A stretch of 64,000 bases of DNA from Streptomyces sp. M41(2017) (lineage in GTDB: Bacteria > Actinomycetota > Actinomycetes > Streptomycetales > Streptomycetaceae), in assembly GCF_002078175.1 (NCBI RefSeq), contig NZ_MWFK01000002.1, positions 992,001 to 1,056,000 on the forward strand. The letters are read 5' to 3'. The position numbers and the translations under genes were made by a program. The notes beneath the pieces were generated by a model. It was not told the origin of the DNA, did no database searches, and saw only the letters and a list, made by a program, of their open reading frames with translations. Positions 1 through 8,599 of this stretch are shown in pieces; position 1 is the first letter of the stretch; each line of letters starts with the position of its first letter.

Positions 1-525
1 GCCGAGGGCTTCGTGGCGCTCGCCCCGGACCTGTACGGCGGCAACGTCGCGCACGACAGCGAGGAGGCGTTCCGGATGATGCAGGAGCTGCCCGTCGCAC
101 GCGGTGTGGAGCTGCTCTCCGGGGCGGTCGACCACCTGCTGGGACTGCCCGAGGTCACCTCGGACACCGTGGCCTCGGTGGGCTTCTGCATGGGCGGCGG
201 CTTCGTCCTGCAACAGGCCGCGGCCGACCCCCGGGTGAGCGCGGCCGTGCCGTTCTACGGCGTGATCCAGGGCGAGCTGCCCGACTTCTCGGGCCTCGCC
301 GCGCGGATCCTCGGCCACTACGGCGAAGAGGACAACTCCATCCCCCTGGAGAACCTGGACCGGCTCCGCGAGGCGATCGAGGCCCAGTCGGGCATCGTCC
401 CCGACCTGCGCGTCCACCCGGCCGGGCACGCCTTCTTCAACGACCGCCGGCCGAGCTACGACGCGAAGTCCGCGGAGCAGGCGTGGGCGAGCACCCTGGC
501 CTTCCTGCACGAGCAGCTGGGCTGA
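1..525 (+). CDS. dienelactone hydrolase family protein, 5'-truncated by the window edge
   Basis: The reading frame is open from base 1 and ends at 525, leaving 174 visible residues; the true start is outside the window. Dienelactone hydrolases are cytosolic alpha/beta hydrolases that use a cysteine nucleophile, classically to open dienelactones from aromatic degradation. The nucleophile elbow is visible as VGFCMGGGF, followed by an acid residue in HYGEEDNSI and the catalytic histidine in PAGHAFFND, so the C-terminal two thirds of the family, including the full triad, are present. The next gene on the same strand starts 180 bp downstream and looks functionally unrelated. The substrate cannot be read from sequence, and many family members are general esterases. 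Confidence 0.9.
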   Translation, partial: AEGFVALAPDLYGGNVAHDSEEAFRMMQELPVARGVELLSGAVDHLLGLPEVTSDTVASVGFCMGGGFVLQQAAADPRVSAAVPFYGVIQGELPDFSGLAARILGHYGEEDNSIPLENLDRLREAIEAQSGIVPDLRVHPAGHAFFNDRRPSYDAKSAEQAWASTLAFLHEQLG

Positions 526-705
526 CACCCGGGGCGGCGCCCCGCACCCCGGGCCCGGGCCTCGCGCGAAGACCCTCGCACGGGTGCGGGCTCCGGACGT
601 ACTTCTCGACGACATCCTTTCCGTGCACGGGAGTTACCTGACAGTAATCGCCGGTGATTTGATGTGCGGCGCCACTCAAGCCCCCCTCACCCTCAGGGAG
701 ACCCA

Positions 706-1692
706 GTGCCGCACTCCTCACTGCGCCGCGCGCAGTGCGCAGCCGCCCTCGTTCTGTCGCTGACCGCCACGGGGCTCGCCGGGGCCTCGCCCGCGTCGGC
801 GGCCGGGGCCACGACGCCCTCGATGAAGGTGCTCACGTACAACGTCTTCCTCATGAGCAAGAACCTCTACCCCAACTGGGGCCAGGACCACCGGGCCGCC
901 GAGATCCCGAAGACCTCGTTCTTCCGCGGGAACGACGTCGTGGTGCTGGAGGAGGCCTTCGACAACTCGGCGTCGGACGCGCTGAAGAGCACGGCGGCTG
1001 CCGAATACCCGTACCAGACCCCCGTGGTGGGCCGCAGCAGGAGCGGCTGGGACGCGACCGGCGGGGCGTACTCCGCCACGACGCCCGAGGACGGCGGGGT
1101 GACCGTGCTGAGCAAATGGCCGGTGCTGCGCAAGGAGCAGTACGTCTACAAGGACGCGTGCGGCTCCGACTGGTGGTCCAACAAGGGCTTCGCCTATGTG
1201 GTGTTGAACGTGAACGGGACCAAGGTGCACGTGATCGGCACGCACGCGCAGTCCACGGACTCCGGGTGCGCCGCCGGGGAGGCGGCGTCGATGCGCAGCC
1301 GCCAGTTCAAGGCGATCGACGCCTTCCTGGACGCCAAGAACATTCCGGCGGACGAACAGGTGCTGGTGGCGGGCGACATGAACGTCGACTCACGGAGTAC
1401 GGAGTACGCCTCGATGCTCGCGGACGCGGACCTGGTGGGCGCGGACGCGCGGACCGGCCACCCGTACTCCTTCGACACCCTGCAGAACTCGATCGCCCTC
1501 GACCGGTACCCGGACGATCCCCGCGAGGACCTCGATCACGTCCTCCACCGCACGGGGCACGCACGCCCCGCCGGCTGGACGAACGAGGTCGTCAAGGAGC
1601 AGTGCGCGCCCTGGACGGTGTCCAGTTGGGGCACCGACTCCACGTACACGAGCCTCTCGGACCACTACCCCTTGAGGGCCTCCGCCGGCTGA
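706..1692 (+). CDS. secreted sphingomyelinase-type phosphodiesterase (DNase I-like fold)
   Basis: This is a 328-residue exported enzyme of the endonuclease/exonuclease/phosphatase superfamily, closest by motif to bacterial neutral sphingomyelinase C, which hydrolyses sphingomyelin or related phospholipids to phosphocholine and ceramide. I chose the GTG at 706 because GGGAG lies about 7 nt upstream; an in-frame GTG at 664 has no ribosome binding site. A Sec signal peptide spans residues 1-33, ending ASPASAAG. Family motifs follow in order: LTYNVFLM with YPNWGQ (around 43-60), metal-binding glutamates in VVVLEEAFDN (78-87), AGDMNVDS, EDLDHVLHR and the catalytic LSDHYPL (His about 320). Length is typical of the mature enzyme. 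The assignment to sphingomyelinase rather than another phosphodiesterase is by family resemblance. Confidence 0.88.
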   Translation: MPHSSLRRAQCAAALVLSLTATGLAGASPASAAGATTPSMKVLTYNVFLMSKNLYPNWGQDHRAAEIPKTSFFRGNDVVVLEEAFDNSASDALKSTAAAEYPYQTPVVGRSRSGWDATGGAYSATTPEDGGVTVLSKWPVLRKEQYVYKDACGSDWWSNKGFAYVVLNVNGTKVHVIGTHAQSTDSGCAAGEAASMRSRQFKAIDAFLDAKNIPADEQVLVAGDMNVDSRSTEYASMLADADLVGADARTGHPYSFDTLQNSIALDRYPDDPREDLDHVLHRTGHARPAGWTNEVVKEQCAPWTVSSWGTDSTYTSLSDHYPLRASAG

Positions 1693-1778
1693 GCCGACCG
1701 ACTCCGCGAGGCTTCGGGCCCCGTCCCTGCGTCCTCGTCCCCGCGTCCGTTGGGGGGAGCGGGGACAGGGGCCCGGTC

Positions 1779-2684
1779 TCAGCCCTCGGCCTGCGACGCG
1801 TCGAGACGGGCGAGTTCCGCGTCCGTCAGGCGCAGCGCGCCCCCCGCGATGTTCTCGGCCAGGTGGTCCGGATTGCCCGTGCCGGGGATGGCGAGCACGT
1901 TCGTGCCCTGCCGGAGGGTCCAGGCGATGCGGATCTGTGCGGGGGTCGCGTCGTGCGCCGCGGCGACGGCGCGCACCTCGGCGTCCGTCGCGTCGGCCTT
2001 CCGGCCCAGCTCGCCGCCCTTGCCCGCGATGGCGTAGAACGGGACGAAGGCGATGCCGAGTTCGCCGCAGGCCCGCAGGAGGGCGTCGTTCTCCGGCGAG
2101 GTGCCGCCGAGTCCGTACCGGTTCTGCACGGACACCACGGGAGCGATGGCGCGGGCCTCGTCGAGGTGGGCGACGCCGACGTCGGAGATGCCGAGGTGCC
2201 GGATCATCCCGGCGTCGCGCAGTTCGGCGAGCGCCCCGAAGTGCTCGGCGATGGAGTCCTGTCGCATGCGGCGGAGGTAGACCAGGTCCAGGTGGTCGCG
2301 GCCGAGCTGCCGCAGGTTCTCCTCGACGTGGGCGCGGAGTTGGTCGGGGCGGGCCGAGGTGCCCCACTCCCCCGCGTAGTCCCGGAAGGGCCCGACCTTG
2401 GTGGCGACGACCAGGTCGTCGGCGTACGGCGACAGCGCGCTGTTGATCAACTCGTTCGCGGAGCGCAGCGAGGAGAAGTAGAAGGCGGCGGTGTCGATGT
2501 GGTTCACGCCCATGTCGACCGCCTGCCGCAGCACGGCGATCGAGCGGGCGCGGTCGCTCGGCGTCCCGTGGTGGAAGGCCGCGCTGCCCGTCAGTCGCAT
2601 CGCGCCGAAGCCGATGCGGTGGACGGTGAGGTCGCCCAGTGTCCAGGTGCCCGCGGCGGACGCGGTGATCGTTTCTGCGGTCAT
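1779..2684 (-). CDS. aldo/keto reductase
   Basis: The 301-residue protein has the TIM-barrel aldo/keto reductase pattern: an NAD(P)H-dependent oxidoreductase acting on carbonyl compounds in the cytosol. Visible active-site residues are Asp64 and Tyr69 in HIDTAAFYF and Lys96 in VVATKVG. The position usually held by the fourth catalytic residue, histidine, is Arg138 in LDLVYLRRM. I recall the same YLR pattern from other actinobacterial members, so it is probably a subfamily trait rather than damage. The ATG at 2684 was chosen because the conserved fold begins about 15 residues later; the frame stays open for another 1.2 kb upstream, but that stretch is antisense to the neighbouring hydrolase. 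Substrate unknown. Confidence 0.9.
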   Translation of the reverse strand: MTAETITASAAGTWTLGDLTVHRIGFGAMRLTGSAAFHHGTPSDRARSIAVLRQAVDMGVNHIDTAAFYFSSLRSANELINSALSPYADDLVVATKVGPFRDYAGEWGTSARPDQLRAHVEENLRQLGRDHLDLVYLRRMRQDSIAEHFGALAELRDAGMIRHLGISDVGVAHLDEARAIAPVVSVQNRYGLGGTSPENDALLRACGELGIAFVPFYAIAGKGGELGRKADATDAEVRAVAAAHDATPAQIRIAWTLRQGTNVLAIPGTGNPDHLAENIAGGALRLTDAELARLDASQAEG

Positions 2685-2947
2685 CGCGGCAGTCTCGCAC
2701 ACGCCCCGGAGAGGCTTGTTCGCGAAGGACTCGCTGCTCAGGGCGCACACGGCGGGGGCGGGCCGGTGCGGCTCCGGCCGACTCGGACGGTGACCGCCGA
2801 CGCCCGTACCCGCACGCACGCCCGGACGGCGACTCCCCCGAAGTGGCCTCCGTGGGGGCGCGTTCGCGTGACCCGGGTGACACGGTGACCCGGGTACTCG
2901 ATGACCGGGGGTTCTGATGGTGCCGGGCCTCAGGTGCAACCCGGGCG

Positions 2948-3769
2948 TCAGGGATGGGATGGGCGGGTGATCCGTGCGGCGAAGCCCGCGATGTCGGCGA
3001 CCACGCGTTCCGGCTGCTCCCAGTGGACGGCGTGGCCCGTGTTCTCGTACGGGAGGAACTCGGCTCCGTGGACGGCGTCCAGGATGATGCGCTGGTCGTC
3101 GCGGGTCAGGAAGCGGTCCTGTTCGCCCCGGATGACGAGGGTGGGCACCAGGATGCCCGCGAGGGTCGCGCCGAGATCGGCGTCGAGGAGACCGCGCCCG
3201 GTCTCCTGCCAGACGTGGGCCGGGAGTTTGAGGCCCTCCTCGATCATCGTCTCGACGAATCCGCGGGCAAGCGGTGCCGCGGTCGTCCCGGTGACGAACT
3301 CCTCGACGAACGCGCGGGGCACGGGGTCCGCGAGCCCGTCCAGACTCTTGCGCCACGCGTCGGCCGCGGGGTGGTCCGCGAGGGTCCCGGGGACACCGAG
3401 CAGGACGAGTCCGGCGATGCGGTCGGGATGGCTGCCGGCGACGATCCGCGCGGGTATGCCGCCGGTGGACGCCGCCACGAGGACGGCGCGCGGGATGCCG
3501 GCGGCGCCGAGGAAGGCCACCAGGTCGGCCGCGAAGTCGTCGGGGGTGTAGCCGTCGGCCGGGCGGCCGGCGTCGCCGTGGCCCCGCTGCGTGGGCGCGT
3601 ACCCGTGCAAGGACGGCGGCAGCCGCCGCAGGAGGGGCTCGAAGGACCACCAGGAGTCGCCGAGCCCGTGCACGAAGACGACCGGCGTACCGCTGGGGTA
3701 CCCGGCTTCGGCGTACGGAAGGGTCAGCTCCTCGTTCACCTGCGCGGACTTCAGGGAGATCACGGTCAC
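2948..3769 (-). CDS. alpha/beta hydrolase
   Basis: A 273-residue cytosolic alpha/beta hydrolase. The oxyanion-hole motif is VFVHGLGDSW (residues 31-40). The nucleophile is Ser101 in the elbow VLVAASTGG, where the usual first glycine of GxSxG is alanine. The acid is Asp218 in IRGEQDRF and the base His246 in ENTGHAVHWEQPE. Domain order and length match epoxide hydrolase, haloperoxidase or esterase-like members. It lies upstream of the aldo/keto reductase on the same strand but 263 bp away, and that gap holds two copies of GTGACCCGGGT, so a shared transcript is uncertain. Its substrate cannot be inferred. Confidence 0.9.
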   Translation of the reverse strand: MTVISLKSAQVNEELTLPYAEAGYPSGTPVVFVHGLGDSWWSFEPLLRRLPPSLHGYAPTQRGHGDAGRPADGYTPDDFAADLVAFLGAAGIPRAVLVAASTGGIPARIVAGSHPDRIAGLVLLGVPGTLADHPAADAWRKSLDGLADPVPRAFVEEFVTGTTAAPLARGFVETMIEEGLKLPAHVWQETGRGLLDADLGATLAGILVPTLVIRGEQDRFLTRDDQRIILDAVHGAEFLPYENTGHAVHWEQPERVVADIAGFAARITRPSHP

Positions 3770-4122
3770 GGCGCGCTGCCTCCTTCCGCCCGGCCACCCG
3801 GGTCCGGGAACCCGGGAACGGAGAGCGGGCGGCGATCACCTCCGACAGTACCGACGGGAGGCGCCGGGCGCGCTGCGGGTGGCCCGACCGGGGGTGGCGG
3901 AGGGGCGGTGGGCGCGGACCCGGGCCGCTCCCACGCAGCCCGGCCGTCGCGCGCGAGCGGGGCATCCGTCGGCCGGCCAGTCCGTGTCGTCCGCGTTATC
4001 CGCGTTATCCGGTCCGTCCGTGCCGTCGGGGTTGTCGGAGCTGTCGGGGACGGAGCCGGGGAAGGAGCGCAGGTCCGCCATACACAGGTGCACGGGGATG
4101 GGGTTAGTGTGTCCGTCGTACC
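3770..4122. other. intergenic region upstream of the TPP riboswitch
   Basis: No credible gene. This gap separates the minus-strand hydrolase from the plus-strand thiamine unit and must hold divergent promoters. Around 3980-4050 there are short imperfect repeats (CCGCGTTATC twice in tandem, then several GTCCGTC, GTCGG and GCTGTCGG units). No clear -35/-10 pair could be assigned. Confidence 0.5.
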
Positions 4123-4200
4123 GGACACGGGGTGCCCCGTCCGAGGGCTGAGATCACACCCGTCGAACCTGAACCAGTTCGTACTGGCGGAGGGATGTCT
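4123..4200 (+). promoter_or_regulatory. TPP (THI-element) riboswitch
   Basis: The conserved THI-box core is present: GGGGTGCC, then GGCTGAGA, then ACCCG, GAACCTGAACCAGTTCG and GGAGGGA. Bases 4124-4127 (GACA) pair with 4196-4199 (TGTC) to close helix P1. The Shine-Dalgarno GGAGGG (4189-4194) of the next gene lies inside the 3' side of the aptamer and 9 nt before its ATG at 4204, so thiamine pyrophosphate binding should hide the ribosome binding site. That implies translational repression without a separate terminator; none is visible between aptamer and start codon. Confidence 0.93.
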
Positions 4201-4203
4201 TCC

Positions 4204-5604
4204 ATGCCATTGGCGCATGTTTCCGGCGGGCTGCCCGCCGACAGCCGGCCGACCGTCTTCGACGGGTCGATGCCCGCGGCCCCCGGCGACCTGCGGGTGG
4301 AGGGACACGGCATCGAGCCGGTCCCCGAGAGCAACCGGTACGGCGGGCCCCGGCGCCTGTTCACCGTGTGGTTCGCCCCCAACCTGACGATGACGGGCGT
4401 GTTCACCGGCACCATCGGGATCGCGCTCGGTCTGGACTTCCGCACCGCCCTCGCGGCGGTCGTCCTCGGGACCGTGGTCGGGGCGCTGCCCACCGCCTAC
4501 CTGGGCACCTGGGGCGGTCTCACCGGAACCGGCCAACTTCCCCTCGCGCGGCTCGCGTTCGGCCGGGCTGTGGCACTCCCCGGGCTGCTCCAGTGGCTGT
4601 CCTCGGTGGCCTGGGACGCGCTGATCGGGCTGTTCGGCGGGGACGCGCTGGCGCGGTTGTGCGGCTGGCCGTTCTGGGTCGGCGTGCTCGTGATGATGGC
4701 GGCGCAGGGGGCGCTCGGTGTCCTCGGCTACGAGGCCATCCACCGCCTGCAGATCGTCATGACGTTCGTGCTCGCGGTCGCGTTCGCCGTGATCGCGTGG
4801 CGGATGCTGGACGGGGTCCATCCCGCCGCGACCGGCTCCGCGACCGGCGCGGACCGCATGGGGGCGTTCGTGCTCACCAGCACCATCGCGCTCAGCCTGT
4901 CGCTGTCCTGGGCCCCGTACGCCAGTGACTTCAGCCGTTATCTGCCGCGCACCACCTCCCGTCCGCGGATGTTCTGGTGCACTCTGCTCGGGCTCGTCGT
5001 GTCCTTCGTCGCCGTGCAGGCCCTCGGTCTGTGGGGCGCGTCCGTGCTCACCGACCAGACGGCCGCGGGTGTCGAGGAGTTGCTGGGCGGCGGGGTGGCG
5101 GGCGCGTTCGGGCTGCTCGCCGTCGCGCTGGCGGCGGTGTGCAGCAACGCGATGAACGACTACAGCGGTTCACTCGCCCTGCAGACCCTGGGGGTGCGGA
5201 TCCCGCGGCCGGTGGCGGCCGCGCTGGCGGCGGCGCTCGGATTCCCGCTCGTACTGTGGATGCACGCGGCGGACACCACCGCCCGCTTCCAGAACGTGCT
5301 GCTGTTCGTGGGCTACTGGATCCCCGGGTTCGTCGCGATCGTCGTCGTCGACTGGATCGCCCGGGCACGCGAGCGTGCCGGTGCCCCCGTCGACCTCGCC
5401 GTCGAGACCGCCCGCAGGTTCCCCGCGTGGCCGTCCCTGCTGGCCTTCGTCGCCGCGTTCGGCGCGGCCGTTCCGTTCATGGACACCGGCCTGTACGTGG
5501 GCCCGGTGGCCGACGCGCTGCACGGCGCCGACCTCTCCTACTACGTGGCCTTCCTCGTCGCCCTCGCCCTCTACACACCCCTGCGTCTGCGCCGCCGCGC
5601 CTAG
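4204..5604 (+). CDS. cytX: CytX-type thiamine-precursor permease (NCS1 family)
   Basis: A 466-residue integral membrane protein of the nucleobase:cation symporter-1 family with about twelve hydrophobic segments from residue 55 onward. NCS1 landmarks include the N-terminal PESNRYGGPRRLFTVWFAPN and WAPYASDFSRYLPR in the middle. NCS1 permeases import cytosine, purines, allantoin or pyrimidine thiamine precursors. The TPP riboswitch directly upstream and the thiD gene downstream argue for uptake of hydroxymethylpyrimidine or a related precursor, the role proposed for CytX. I chose the ATG at 4204 because the riboswitch-embedded Shine-Dalgarno is correctly spaced for it; the frame continues upstream through the aptamer, where initiation is implausible. 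The transported compound is inferred from context. Confidence 0.88.
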   Translation: MPLAHVSGGLPADSRPTVFDGSMPAAPGDLRVEGHGIEPVPESNRYGGPRRLFTVWFAPNLTMTGVFTGTIGIALGLDFRTALAAVVLGTVVGALPTAYLGTWGGLTGTGQLPLARLAFGRAVALPGLLQWLSSVAWDALIGLFGGDALARLCGWPFWVGVLVMMAAQGALGVLGYEAIHRLQIVMTFVLAVAFAVIAWRMLDGVHPAATGSATGADRMGAFVLTSTIALSLSLSWAPYASDFSRYLPRTTSRPRMFWCTLLGLVVSFVAVQALGLWGASVLTDQTAAGVEELLGGGVAGAFGLLAVALAAVCSNAMNDYSGSLALQTLGVRIPRPVAAALAAALGFPLVLWMHAADTTARFQNVLLFVGYWIPGFVAIVVVDWIARARERAGAPVDLAVETARRFPAWPSLLAFVAAFGAAVPFMDTGLYVGPVADALHGADLSYYVAFLVALALYTPLRLRRRA

Positions 5605-5688
5605 GGCGCGTCGAGAGGACCTCGGGCCGTCGAACCGTGCGTCCCGCAGGTCGTAGCGCTCCTTGCCGTACCCCGAGAGGAACCTCGT

Positions 5689-6486
5689 ATGACCACGCCG
5701 CCCCGCGTTCTGACGATCGCCGGATCCGACTCCGGTGGAGGCGCCGGAATCCAGGCCGACCTGAAGACGATGCTGGCACTCGGCGCCCACGGGATGAGTG
5801 TGCTCACGGCGGTGACCGCGCAGAACTCCGTCGGCGTGCAGGGGGCTTGGGAGTTGTCCGAGGACGCGGTGCGCGCCCAGTACCGCAGCGTCGTCGACGA
5901 CATCGGCGTGCAGGCCGTCAAGACGGGCATGCTGTCGTCGCCCGGCCTCGTCACGACGGTGGCCGAACTCCTGGCGGACGTGGGAGTGCCGGTCGTCGTC
6001 GACCCGGTGAGCGTCTCCAAGCACGGGGACCGGCTGCTGGCCGACGACGCGCTCGACGCCGTACGGAACCGGCTGTTGCCGCGGGCGACGGTGGCCACCC
6101 CGAACCTCGACGAGGTGGCCCAGCTCACCGGTCTGAAGGTGACGGACGAGGAGGGTATGCGGCGGGCCGCCGACCGCCTCCTCGCGTACGGCCCGCGCTG
6201 GGTGCTGGTGAAGGGCGGCCATCTGCCGGGGGAGGCCGTCGACCTGCTCACCGACGGCACGGCGGAGCACTGGCTCCGCGCGCCCCGCCACGACAATCGG
6301 CATACGCACGGCACCGGTTGCACCCTCGCGTCGGCCGTCGCGGTCGGCCTGGCCGGGGGTCTGGCGGTACCGGACGCCGTGCGACGGGCCAAGGACTACG
6401 TGACCGCGGCGATCGAGGCGGGATTCCCCCTCGGGTCGGGCATCGGACCGGTGGACCACGGATGGGCGCTGCGCGACAACGCGTGA
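5689..6486 (+). CDS. thiD: hydroxymethylpyrimidine/phosphomethylpyrimidine kinase ThiD
   Basis: This 265-residue ribokinase-fold enzyme phosphorylates 4-amino-5-hydroxymethyl-2-methylpyrimidine and then its monophosphate, giving HMP-PP for thiamine synthesis. Signature motifs: AGSDSGGGAGIQADLKTM at residues 10-27, KTGML around 79-83, DPVSVSKHGDRL in the middle, and the phosphate-binding THGTGCTLASA near 205-215. Length is typical of monofunctional ThiD without the C-terminal ThiE or TenA extension. It starts 84 bp after the permease on the same strand with AGAGGAAC before the ATG, so it is probably in the riboswitch-controlled transcript. Together the pair salvages an external pyrimidine: import, then two phosphorylations. 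Confidence 0.95.
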   Translation: MTTPPRVLTIAGSDSGGGAGIQADLKTMLALGAHGMSVLTAVTAQNSVGVQGAWELSEDAVRAQYRSVVDDIGVQAVKTGMLSSPGLVTTVAELLADVGVPVVVDPVSVSKHGDRLLADDALDAVRNRLLPRATVATPNLDEVAQLTGLKVTDEEGMRRAADRLLAYGPRWVLVKGGHLPGEAVDLLTDGTAEHWLRAPRHDNRHTHGTGCTLASAVAVGLAGGLAVPDAVRRAKDYVTAAIEAGFPLGSGIGPVDHGWALRDNA

Positions 6487-6856
6487 AGGGTGTCCGCCTC
6501 GCGTGAGGGGCTCGCCGAACGGCCGCCGGCACCGCTCCTGATCCGGCCGGACGGCAGCGGCTCGGACGCAAGGCGCGCCCCGGGCCGGCGGTGAACACCC
6601 GTGTGCCCGCCGCGTGTCGGGCGCCCGTCGGGGGCGCACGAACCCGGGCTCCTCCCCGCGCGGGAAGTGAGCCGGACACCCCCGCGCGCGACGGGCCTTC
6701 GGGCCGTACCCCGTACCGGACTCTCGGCGTCCTGTACCGGTCGGGCCCCGCGGTGAACATCACGGCCCCCGGCGTGCGTACTGATCGGCACAGCGACAGT
6801 CGTCTGCTCGCCCGTCAGGTACGCGGGGACGCAGATCCGGATCCAAGGAGCACACC
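6487..6856. other. intergenic region before 6-phosphogluconate dehydrogenase
   Basis: A 370-bp gap between two plus-strand genes. I see no protein-coding signal beyond antisense frames. A short GGGCC-TTC-GGGCC inverted element near 6694-6706 and two GTACCGG copies near 6713-6740 are present, but no strong terminator or promoter could be assigned. It presumably ends the thiamine transcript and carries the next gene's promoter. Confidence 0.4.
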
Positions 6857-8299
6857 ATGAAGGCGACCGCGCAGATCGGCGTCACAGGGCTCGCCGTGAT
6901 GGGCCGCAACCTGGCCCGCAACTTCGCCCGGAACGGCTACACCGTCGCCGTCCACAACCGCACGCCCGCCCGGACCAAGGCGTTGATCGAGGAGTTCGGG
7001 CACGAGGGGGCCTTCGTGCCCGCCGAGTCGGCCGAGGAGTTCGTCGCGGCGCTGGAACGCCCTCGCCGCCTGATGATCATGGTGCAGGCGGGTGCGGCCA
7101 CCGATGCCGTCATCGACGAATTCGCCCCGCTCCTCGAGGACGGCGACATGATCATCGACGGCGGCAACGCGCACTTCACGGACACCCGCCGCCGTGAGCA
7201 GTCGCTGCGCGAGCGCGGCATCCACTTCGTCGGCGCCGGGGTGTCCGGCGGCGAGGAGGGTGCCCTGCACGGGCCGAGCATCATGCCCGGCGGTTCACCG
7301 GAGTCGTACGCCTCGCTCGGCCCGATGTTCGAGACGATCAGCGCCAAGGTGGACGGCGAGCCCTGTGCCACCCACATCGGCACGGACGGTGCCGGCCACT
7401 TCGTGAAGATGGTCCACAACGGTATCGAGTACGCCGACATGCAACTCATCGGCGAGGCCTACGACCTGCTCCGCCGGGTGGGCGGTTACACGCCGGCGCA
7501 GATCGCGGAGATCTTCCGGCGTTGGAACAGGGGCCGCCTCGACTCGTACCTGATCGAGATCACCGCCGAGGTCCTCGCGCATAAGGACGCCGCGACCGGG
7601 GAGCCGTTCGTGGACGTCGTGGTCGACGCGGCGGGCCAGAAGGGCACCGGCCGCTGGACGGTGCAGACCGCCCTGGACCTCGGCTCGCCGGTCACCGCGA
7701 TCGCCCAGGCGACCTTCGCGCGGGCCGCCTCCAGCCAGGCCGGGCTGCGCGCCGCCTACCGCGACCTGCCCGGCGGCACCCACTGGGACCTGTCGGCGAC
7801 GGAGGCGGAGCGGTTCACCAGCCAGGTCGAACACGCCCTGTACGCCTCGAAGTTGATCGCCTACGACCAGGGCTGGAAGATGATCCTGGACGCTGCCGCG
7901 GAGTACGGCTGGGACATCGACCTCGGTGAGGTGGCGAAGATCTGGCGCGGCGGATGCATCGTCCGGGCCGCGTTCCTCGACCGGATCCGGGCCGCCTACG
8001 CCGTCGATCCGGGCCTGGTCAGCCTGCTCTCGGACGCGGGTTTCGCGACCGAGATCAAGGACGCGCAGGTGCCGTGGCGCGAGGTCGTCGCCACGGCCAC
8101 CCGCAGGGGCGTTCCGGTGCCCGCCTTCTCCGCCGCCCTGTCGTACTACGACACTCTGCGCGCCGACCGGCTGCCCGCCGCGCTCACCCAGGGCCAGCGC
8201 GACTTCTTCGGCGCCCACACCTACCGGCGCACCGATCGCGAGGGCAGCTTCCACACGCTGTGGGGGGAGGGCTCGCGGGGAGAGACCGAGGTGCTGTGA
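6857..8299 (+). CDS. gnd: 6-phosphogluconate dehydrogenase, decarboxylating (NADP+)
   Basis: The 480-residue enzyme oxidatively decarboxylates 6-phosphogluconate to ribulose 5-phosphate with NADP+ reduction, in the oxidative pentose phosphate pathway. The N-terminal Rossmann fingerprint GLAVMGRNLARNFARNGY includes the family GxAVMGxNLxxN pattern. The substrate region GVSGGEEGALHGPSIMPGG and the catalytic FVKMVHNGIEYADMQLI follow, and the C-terminal all-helical domain includes WRGGCIVRAAFLDRI and the tail ending HTLWGEGS. Full length equals that of the long bacterial form. GGAG sits 8 nt before the ATG. A strong hairpin follows 26 bp after the stop, so the gene is probably monocistronic. Confidence 0.97.
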   Translation: MKATAQIGVTGLAVMGRNLARNFARNGYTVAVHNRTPARTKALIEEFGHEGAFVPAESAEEFVAALERPRRLMIMVQAGAATDAVIDEFAPLLEDGDMIIDGGNAHFTDTRRREQSLRERGIHFVGAGVSGGEEGALHGPSIMPGGSPESYASLGPMFETISAKVDGEPCATHIGTDGAGHFVKMVHNGIEYADMQLIGEAYDLLRRVGGYTPAQIAEIFRRWNRGRLDSYLIEITAEVLAHKDAATGEPFVDVVVDAAGQKGTGRWTVQTALDLGSPVTAIAQATFARAASSQAGLRAAYRDLPGGTHWDLSATEAERFTSQVEHALYASKLIAYDQGWKMILDAAAEYGWDIDLGEVAKIWRGGCIVRAAFLDRIRAAYAVDPGLVSLLSDAGFATEIKDAQVPWREVVATATRRGVPVPAFSAALSYYDTLRADRLPAALTQGQRDFFGAHTYRRTDREGSFHTLWGEGSRGETEVL

Positions 8300-8324
8300 A
8301 GCCGGCCGCCGACGTGCCGGTACG

Positions 8325-8364
8325 CAGCCGGCCGGACCCCTTCACCGGGGTGTCCGGCCGGCTG
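8325..8364 (+). terminator. hairpin terminator after gnd
   Basis: CAGCCGGCCGGACCCC (8325-8340) pairs with the GGGG...TCCGGCCGGCTG arm ending at 8364 around a TTCACC loop; two unpaired bases (TG) interrupt the right arm. It begins 26 bp after the gnd stop. No U-tract follows, as is usual in this kind of genome. Confidence 0.8.
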
Positions 8365-8599
8365 CGCCGTGTGCGTCCCCGCGCCCGTTCGCGCGCCGGC
8401 CCCTCCCGCGACCACGGGCTCGGGCGGCGGACTCGGACCCGGGCGGCGAGACACTCGTTCGGTGCCCCGGGCCCCTCGGCCGCGGGCGGTCCGCGAGGAC
8501 GGAACGGCGGCCCCGTGAGAACGTGACCGGTGAGGACGGCGACCCCGCACCGTGTCCGGCGGGACGAGGATCACCGTCTCCGGGCGAGAGGGCGACATC

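Noticed and set aside
735..2888. 717-codon plus-strand open frame across the sphingomyelinase and aldo/keto reductase genes
   Set aside because: Arg/Gly/Pro-rich out-of-frame translation produced by high GC; no family resemblance and it overlaps two well-supported genes.
2866..2898. Two GTGACCCGGGT copies as a terminator between the hydrolase and the reductase
   Set aside because: The copies are direct, not inverted, repeats; ACCCGGGT is self-complementary but too short to call a terminator.
2685..3965. Long N-terminal extension of the aldo/keto reductase frame
   Set aside because: The frame is open upstream only because of GC bias; the extension lies across the alpha/beta hydrolase gene in another frame and has no domain.
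3975..4050. Short repeats that might suggest a CRISPR or iteron array
   Set aside because: Units are only 6-10 bp, irregular and without constant spacers; simple GC-rich slippage sequence.
4132..4203. Upstream extension of the permease into the riboswitch
   Set aside because: Initiation inside the aptamer is implausible, and the Shine-Dalgarno is spaced for the ATG at 4204.
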